DNA from: Spirosomataceae bacterium
Lineage (GTDB): Bacteria > Bacteroidota > Bacteroidia > Cytophagales > Spirosomataceae
Direction: 5' to 3'
Length of the DNA: 11,203 nt
Assembly: GCA_030731175.1 (NCBI GenBank)
Contig: JANQUM010000051.1
Span: forward strand, 1 to 11,203
Position 1 is the stretch's first letter. Each line of letters begins with the position of its first letter. This document shows, one piece after another, positions 7,393 to 11,203 of this stretch. The position numbers and the translations under genes are program-made. The notes under the pieces are model-generated. The model was not told the DNA's origin and did not search any database. It saw nothing but the letters and a program-made list of their open reading frames with translations.

Positions 7393-7430
7393 AAAGTCCG
7401 CTTATATCTAAGCGGACTTTATTTATATTT
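7393..7430 (+). terminator. Strong intrinsic terminator after the metallopeptidase gene
   Basis: AAAGTCCGCTTA (7393-7404) and TAAGCGGACTTT (7409-7420) form a perfect 12-bp stem with a TATC loop, followed by the T-rich ATTTATATTT. It begins 18 nt after the stop at 7374 and isolates the metallopeptidase gene from the accD operon. The A-rich left arm could let it work weakly in both directions, although no convergent gene faces it. Confidence 0.9.
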
Positions 7431-7431
7431 G
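7424..7431 (+). promoter_or_regulatory. Possible Bacteroidota promoter -7 box for the accD operon
   Basis: TATATTTG fits TAnnTTTG exactly and starts 3 nt after the terminator stem, inside its T-rich tail. A start site a few bases downstream would leave a leader of about 30 nt before the accD ATG at 7470. The expected -33 element would fall inside the hairpin sequence and is not recognisable, so the call is tentative. Confidence 0.45.
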
Positions 7432-7469
7432 CCCATCCTAACAGAAAAATTATACCTAATTTAATCATT

Positions 7470-8315
7470 ATGGCTTGGTGGACAAGAAAAGATAAAGGCA
7501 TTCAAACACCTACCGAACTCAAAAGAGAGGTTCCTGACGGTATTTGGCACAAATGCTCAAATTGCAAAGCAGTTTTCCACACACGCGAACACAAGCAAAA
7601 CGCTTATACTTGTATTGAGTGTAATTACCACGATCGTATTAATTCTCAGCAATATTTTCAGATTTTGTTTGATAAACAACAATTTGAAGAACTTGATGCA
7701 AACATAAGTTCGGCAGACCCGCTCGAATTTGTGGATACAAAGCCTTACAAGGTCAGGATAAAGCAAACTGAAGAAAAGACTGGTTTGAAGGATGCTGTAC
7801 GCACAGCACACGGAAAAATGAACGGAGCGGCCATTACCGTTGCCTGTATGGACTTTAGATTCATTGGCGGCTCAATGGGTTCGGTAGTAGGAGAGAAGAT
7901 AGCCAGAGCGATAGATTACGCCATAAAACATCAAACGCCGTTCTTAATGATTTCAAAATCAGGCGGAGCAAGAATGATGGAAGCGGGCTTTTCATTAATG
8001 CAAATGGCGAAAACCTCCGCAAAACTCGCTCTTTTAGAAGAAGCTAAACTACCGTATATCTCGCTTTTGACCGATCCGACAACTGGCGGCGTAACTGCCT
8101 CTTTTGCCATGTTGGGAGATTTCAACATTTCTGAACCAGGTTCTTTGATTGGCTTTGCTGGTCCTCGCATTATTCGGGAAACAATCGGTAAAGATTTACC
8201 GGAAGGCTTCCAAACAGCAGAATTTGTGCTTGAACACGGATTCCTTGATTTTATTGTTGACCGAAAAGACCTGAAAAGTAAGCTTTCGAGCTTATTGAAA
8301 ATGCTCAAAAAGTAA
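7470..8315 (+). CDS. accD: Acetyl-CoA carboxylase carboxyltransferase subunit beta
   Basis: AccD forms the heterotetrameric carboxyltransferase with AccA, moving the carboxyl group from carboxybiotin on AccB to acetyl-CoA to give malonyl-CoA, the first committed step of fatty-acid synthesis. The 281-aa length is usual. The N-terminal four-Cys zinc ribbon is complete: CSNC (Cys29, Cys32) and CIEC (Cys48, Cys51). The crotonase-fold carboxyltransferase domain shows RFIGGSMGSVVGEKI, SKSGGARMMEAGFSLMQMAKTSA, LTDPTTGGVTASFAMLGD and LIGFAGPRIIRETI, all family signatures. The start MAWWTRKDKGIQTP fits AccD proteins of this phylum. accA, accB and accC are not in the window. It heads a compact operon, with the next ATG 2 nt after its stop. 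Confidence 0.98.
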   Translation: MAWWTRKDKGIQTPTELKREVPDGIWHKCSNCKAVFHTREHKQNAYTCIECNYHDRINSQQYFQILFDKQQFEELDANISSADPLEFVDTKPYKVRIKQTEEKTGLKDAVRTAHGKMNGAAITVACMDFRFIGGSMGSVVGEKIARAIDYAIKHQTPFLMISKSGGARMMEAGFSLMQMAKTSAKLALLEEAKLPYISLLTDPTTGGVTASFAMLGDFNISEPGSLIGFAGPRIIRETIGKDLPEGFQTAEFVLEHGFLDFIVDRKDLKSKLSSLLKMLKK

Positions 8316-8317
8316 GT

Positions 8318-8842
8318 ATGTTTAAAGCTACTGAACAAATCGAAACGGCAACATTACAGGATGTTGAAGAATTAGAAATGTTGATAAATAGTGCATATCG
8401 GGGCGAATCTTCCAAAAAAGGCTGGACTACGGAAGCCGACTTACTCGGCGGAATCAGGATTGACAAAGAAGCAATCACAGAATTGATTTCACGGAACGAT
8501 TCCGTCATTCTGAAATTCACCGAATCAGGTAAAATTATTGGCTGTGTCAATTTAGTAACCAAAGGAAATTCTATTTACCTCGGAATGTTGACTGTTTCCC
8601 CAATTGAGCAAGGCAAAGGAATTGGCAAAGAATTAATTATTTCAAGTGAAAAACACGCACAAAACGCGAGAGTTAAGGAAATTGAAATGACAGTAATTTC
8701 GAAACGCACCGAACTTATCGCCTACTACGAACGACGAGGTTATCAACAAACGGGTGAAAAACGCCCTTTCCCTATGAATGACCCACGCTTTGGCGAACCT
8801 AAAACGGATTTAGAGTTCGTGGTTTTGAAAAAATCATACTAA
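8318..8842 (+). CDS. GNAT-family N-acetyltransferase
   Basis: The 174-aa protein has the GNAT fold signature: strand YLGMLTVSP (87-95) followed by the acetyl-CoA pyrophosphate loop EQGKGIGKEL (97-106; Gln98, Gly101, Gly103 in the Q/RxxGxG/A pattern), then ELIAYYERRGYQQTGEKRPFP (132-152), the usual C-terminal strand-helix with a Tyr in acid position. The N-terminal part, SAYRGESSKKGWTTEADLLGG (25-45), recurs in a recognisable subfamily of small bacterial acetyltransferases, but its substrate is not known to me. It starts 2 nt after accD and ends 2 nt before the dehydrogenase gene, so it is almost certainly co-transcribed. A link to malonyl-CoA or acetyl-CoA supply is speculation from position only. 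Confidence 0.92.
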   Translation: MFKATEQIETATLQDVEELEMLINSAYRGESSKKGWTTEADLLGGIRIDKEAITELISRNDSVILKFTESGKIIGCVNLVTKGNSIYLGMLTVSPIEQGKGIGKELIISSEKHAQNARVKEIEMTVISKRTELIAYYERRGYQQTGEKRPFPMNDPRFGEPKTDLEFVVLKKSY

Positions 8843-8844
8843 AA

Positions 8845-9780
8845 ATGAAAATAGTTTACCTCGATGCTTTTCCGCTTGGAAACGATATCGACATTTCGCC
8901 GTTGAAAAACCTCGGAGAATATACTTCTCACGACCGAACATCATCGGATTTAATAATTGAACGAGCATCAGGTGCGGAAATAGTGTTGACAAACAAGTGC
9001 ATTATTTCAGCCGAAACGATGGACGCTCTCCCCGATTTGAAATATATTGGCGTCACAGCAACGGGTTTTAATATTGTGGATACAAAAGCAGCCAAAGAGC
9101 GTGGAATAATTGTTACCAACGCCAGCGATTACAGTTCAAACTCGGTTGCTCAACACGTTTTTGCTATGATTTTGCGACTTCAAAATCAGATTTATGAACA
9201 TTCAAACGCTGATAAGTGGACAAAATCGCCGGATTTCTGTTATTTCAATTCAACTATAAACGAAATAAGTGGAAAAACACTCGGAGTTGTTGGCTACGGT
9301 GGAATAGGTAAAAAAGTGGTTCAAATTGCCGAAGCTTTCGGAATGAACGTGTTGATAAATAAGAGAACGCTCAATAAAACCGACAGCCGAATGGTGGAAC
9401 TTGACGAATTATTATCAAAAAGTGATTACATCAGTTTGCACTTACCACTAACGGCAGATAATAGTGAGCTTATAAATGCAGCGTCGTTAAAAAAAATGAA
9501 GAGCAACGCCGTACTTATCAACACCGCACGTGGAGGATTAGTGAACGAAAGCGATTTAGCAAACGCATTAAATGACGGTATAATTGGCGGAGCCGCACTC
9601 GATGTGTTATCAACCGAACCCCCTTCACTTGAAAATCCGTTGTTAGCGGCGAAAAACTGCTTGATAACACCGCACATTGCATGGGGAAGCTTCGAAGCCC
9701 GAAAGAAATTACTCGAAATTGTGGTGGAAAACCTCAAGGCTTATCAACAAGGCAAACCGATTAACGTGGTAAATAACTAA
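8845..9780 (+). CDS. D-2-hydroxyacid dehydrogenase, glycerate dehydrogenase/hydroxypyruvate reductase-like
   Basis: A 311-aa NAD(P)-dependent oxidoreductase, likely reducing hydroxypyruvate or a related 2-keto acid to the D-2-hydroxyacid in the cytoplasm. The Rossmann motif is LGVVGYGGIGKKV (Gly150, Gly152, Gly155). The catalytic set is present: Arg229 in INTARGGLVNE, Glu258 in LSTEPP and His277 in TPHIAWGSFEAR. The SPDFCYF segment before the Rossmann fold and the HIAWGSxEAR ending are typical of glycerate dehydrogenases rather than of PGDH or lactate dehydrogenase. After the second beta strand the usual acidic NAD ribose-binding residue is absent (INKRT, Asn172-Lys173-Arg174), which could permit NADPH use. 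The length is normal with no ACT domain, so it is not a long-form SerA. Its stop codon overlaps the ruvX start by one base (TAATG). Confidence 0.93.
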   Translation: MKIVYLDAFPLGNDIDISPLKNLGEYTSHDRTSSDLIIERASGAEIVLTNKCIISAETMDALPDLKYIGVTATGFNIVDTKAAKERGIIVTNASDYSSNSVAQHVFAMILRLQNQIYEHSNADKWTKSPDFCYFNSTINEISGKTLGVVGYGGIGKKVVQIAEAFGMNVLINKRTLNKTDSRMVELDELLSKSDYISLHLPLTADNSELINAASLKKMKSNAVLINTARGGLVNESDLANALNDGIIGGAALDVLSTEPPSLENPLLAAKNCLITPHIAWGSFEARKKLLEIVVENLKAYQQGKPINVVNN

Positions 9781-10193
9781 TGCCAAGAATCCTCGCACTT
9801 GATTATGGTGGAAAACGCACTGGAATTGCCGTCACCGACCCGTTAAAAATTATTGCCTCGGCACTAACTACTGTTCCGTCAAATGAATTATTGAAATTCC
9901 TTCAAGATTACTGCTCCAATGAAGCTGTAGAAAGTTTTGTAATCGGTTATCCTGTAAGTTTAAAAGGTGAATCAACTGACGGTACAAAACTGATTGAAAA
10001 GTTTGTGGAAAAACTCAAATCAACCTTTCCCGAAATTCCAGTAAACCTTATAGATGAACGCTTTACCTCAAAAATAGCGATGCAAAGCATGATTGCGAGC
10101 GGCATGAGTAAGAAAAGCCGACGAGAAAAAGGGAACGTGGATAAAGTCAGTGCAGTAATTATTTTGCAAGATTATTTATCCCAAAATTTTTAA
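9780..10193 (+). CDS. ruvX: Holliday-junction-resolvase-like protein / pre-16S rRNA nuclease RuvX (YqgF)
   Basis: A 137-aa RNase H-fold nuclease of the YqgF family, known for processing the 5' end of pre-16S rRNA and proposed to act on Holliday junctions. The signatures are complete: ILALDYGGKRTGIAVTDP with catalytic Asp8, VIGYPVSLKGE, LIDERFTS with Glu93, and DKVSAVIILQDYL with Asp121 near the C-terminus. Length is standard. The ATG overlaps the preceding stop by one base, so translation is probably coupled to the dehydrogenase. Its last 18 bp, including the stop, overlap the 3' end of the convergent epimerase gene. I see no terminator hairpin downstream. Confidence 0.96.
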   Translation: MPRILALDYGGKRTGIAVTDPLKIIASALTTVPSNELLKFLQDYCSNEAVESFVIGYPVSLKGESTDGTKLIEKFVEKLKSTFPEIPVNLIDERFTSKIAMQSMIASGMSKKSRREKGNVDKVSAVIILQDYLSQNF

Positions 10194-11201
10194 TTCCGCT
10201 CCTGTTCCGTTCCGATTCGGAAGAATTGCTTTTCCTCGATCCAATACCACGCCATCGGCGGGATCATTGGAAATTAATATCGAACCGTCCATATCTACGT
10301 AATCGAGTAGTGGTAATAAGTGGGCAATTGCAGAGATGCCAACGCTACTTTCGGTCATGCAACCCACCATCGTTTTCAAACCGAGGTCTTTTGCTTGTTG
10401 AATCATTCGCAATGCGGGAGTCAATCCGCCACATTTTGCCAGTTTGATGTTAACTCCGTCAAATTTCCCATAGCATTTTTCCACATCGCTTTCCGTGATA
10501 CAGCTTTCATCCGCCATAAGTGGGAGGTTTACCTTACCGATTACGTTTTTCATATCCTCAATTTGGTCATGAGGAAGCGGTTGTTCGATAAATTCAACGC
10601 CTAAATGCTCAAATGCCGTTGCGTTTGCGATGGTTTCCTCCACCGACCACGCACAATTCGCATCGACTCGAAAAATGGCATTAGTCGCTTTTCGCAGTTC
10701 TTTTATAATTTCTATGTCGTTTGAAGTACCAAGTTTGATTTTATAAATCGGGAAATCCACTTCTTTCATTCTTTCCAGCATTACTGGAATTTCATCAATA
10801 CCAACCGTGAAGTTTGAGAGCGGAATGTTGTCAAAATTCAAACCCCACATTTTATAAAGTGGCATGCCTTTTCGTTTCGCTACCAAATCATGAGCGGCAA
10901 TATCTAACGCACATTGTGCAAAACGATTGGTAGAAAGTATCGGGTTCATAAACTCCCAAAATGATTCAGCATCTTGTAAATCGTAGGATTCAATCGTATT
11001 TTGATGTTTTTCTAACAACTCTTTAAGATTATTTGCACTAAAACCGTAATACGGAACTGGCGTAGCTTCACCGAGTCCAGTAAATTCACCGTCAGACAGC
11101 GAGACAATGAACGTATCAACACCCGTTCTTGCTCCGTGGGCAATCCGAAAAGTATGTTTATTCTTCAGGTGAATGATATGAAACGCTATTTTTAATGGCA
11201 T
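10176..11201 (-). CDS. Dipeptide epimerase (L-Ala-D/L-Glu epimerase type), enolase superfamily
   Basis: A 341-aa member of the muconate-lactonizing subgroup of the enolase superfamily, probably epimerising L-Ala-D-Glu or similar dipeptides in peptidoglycan recycling. The catalytic Lys pair is seen as YKIKLGT (Lys154, Lys156) and NIKLAKCGG (Lys253). Metal ligands are Asp180 (FRVDAN), Glu206 (FIEQPL) and Asp231 (MADES). The C-terminal YVDMDGSI segment (Asp303, Asp305) is the DxD motif that binds the dipeptide amino group in this group and argues against a muconate cycloisomerase. The N-terminal capping domain begins IAFHIIHLKNKHTFRIAHGAR, so the ATG at 11201 looks like the true start, though only 2 bases of upstream sequence are visible. 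The exact dipeptide cannot be read from sequence. Confidence 0.93.
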   Translation of the reverse strand: MPLKIAFHIIHLKNKHTFRIAHGARTGVDTFIVSLSDGEFTGLGEATPVPYYGFSANNLKELLEKHQNTIESYDLQDAESFWEFMNPILSTNRFAQCALDIAAHDLVAKRKGMPLYKMWGLNFDNIPLSNFTVGIDEIPVMLERMKEVDFPIYKIKLGTSNDIEIIKELRKATNAIFRVDANCAWSVEETIANATAFEHLGVEFIEQPLPHDQIEDMKNVIGKVNLPLMADESCITESDVEKCYGKFDGVNIKLAKCGGLTPALRMIQQAKDLGLKTMVGCMTESSVGISAIAHLLPLLDYVDMDGSILISNDPADGVVLDRGKAILPNRNGTGAELKILG

Positions 11202-11203
11202 CG

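Noticed and set aside
7931..8338. Minus-strand open frame of 135 codons opposite accD
   Set aside because: Lies wholly antisense to strongly conserved AccD motifs; no family resemblance, so a shadow frame.
1..11203. CRISPR arrays, insertion sequences, tRNA or rRNA genes, toxin-antitoxin or defence genes
   Set aside because: Looked for regularly spaced repeats, transposase-like proteins, terminal inverted repeats and small paired genes; none were seen.

Overview
The window reads as a chromosomal, housekeeping segment of a Bacteroidota bacterium, perhaps of the Cytophaga/Flavobacterium side (the class is a weak inference). Support comes from gene content: a DUF4175-type tail, a lipoprotein whose mature end carries the CxxxxPPTGG signature seen in Bacteroidota Big_5 proteins, and several exported TPR/MORN proteins. 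Gene starts generally lack a clear Shine-Dalgarno, and two upstream regions carry a TAnnTTTG element, the Bacteroidota -7 promoter box. No phage, transposon, CRISPR array, tRNA or rRNA was seen.

Left part (1-3948, all + strand): the 3' end of a DUF4175-like gene, then a 141-bp gap with two parS-type palindromes, then mnmG (tRNA U34 modification), then an Ig-like surface or periplasmic lipoprotein whose ATG lies 1 nt after the mnmG stop. Next is a 412-bp non-coding, AT-rich region (3949-4360) packed with DnaA-box-like motifs almost all in one orientation. Together with the parS sites it is the most striking part of the window: a good candidate for the chromosomal replication origin and its ParB-loading/segregation zone. 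dnaA, parA and parB themselves are not in the window.

Middle (4361-7374, + strand): an exported TPR protein of 602 aa and an exported zinc metallopeptidase (HEIGH) fused to C-terminal MORN repeats. A strong 12-bp-stem terminator and a TAnnTTTG element separate these from the next operon.

Right part (7470-10193, + strand): a tightly packed four-gene operon with spacings of 2 nt, 2 nt and a 1-nt overlap: accD (acetyl-CoA carboxylase carboxyltransferase beta), a GNAT acetyltransferase, a glycerate-dehydrogenase-like D-2-hydroxyacid dehydrogenase, and ruvX/yqgF (16S rRNA processing/Holliday-junction-resolvase fold). A convergent gene on the - strand (10176-11201), an enolase-superfamily dipeptide epimerase probably serving muropeptide recycling, overlaps the 3' end of ruvX by 18 bp. 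Apart from the putative origin, the genes are recognisable core functions. I do not see a convincing new multi-gene system here.
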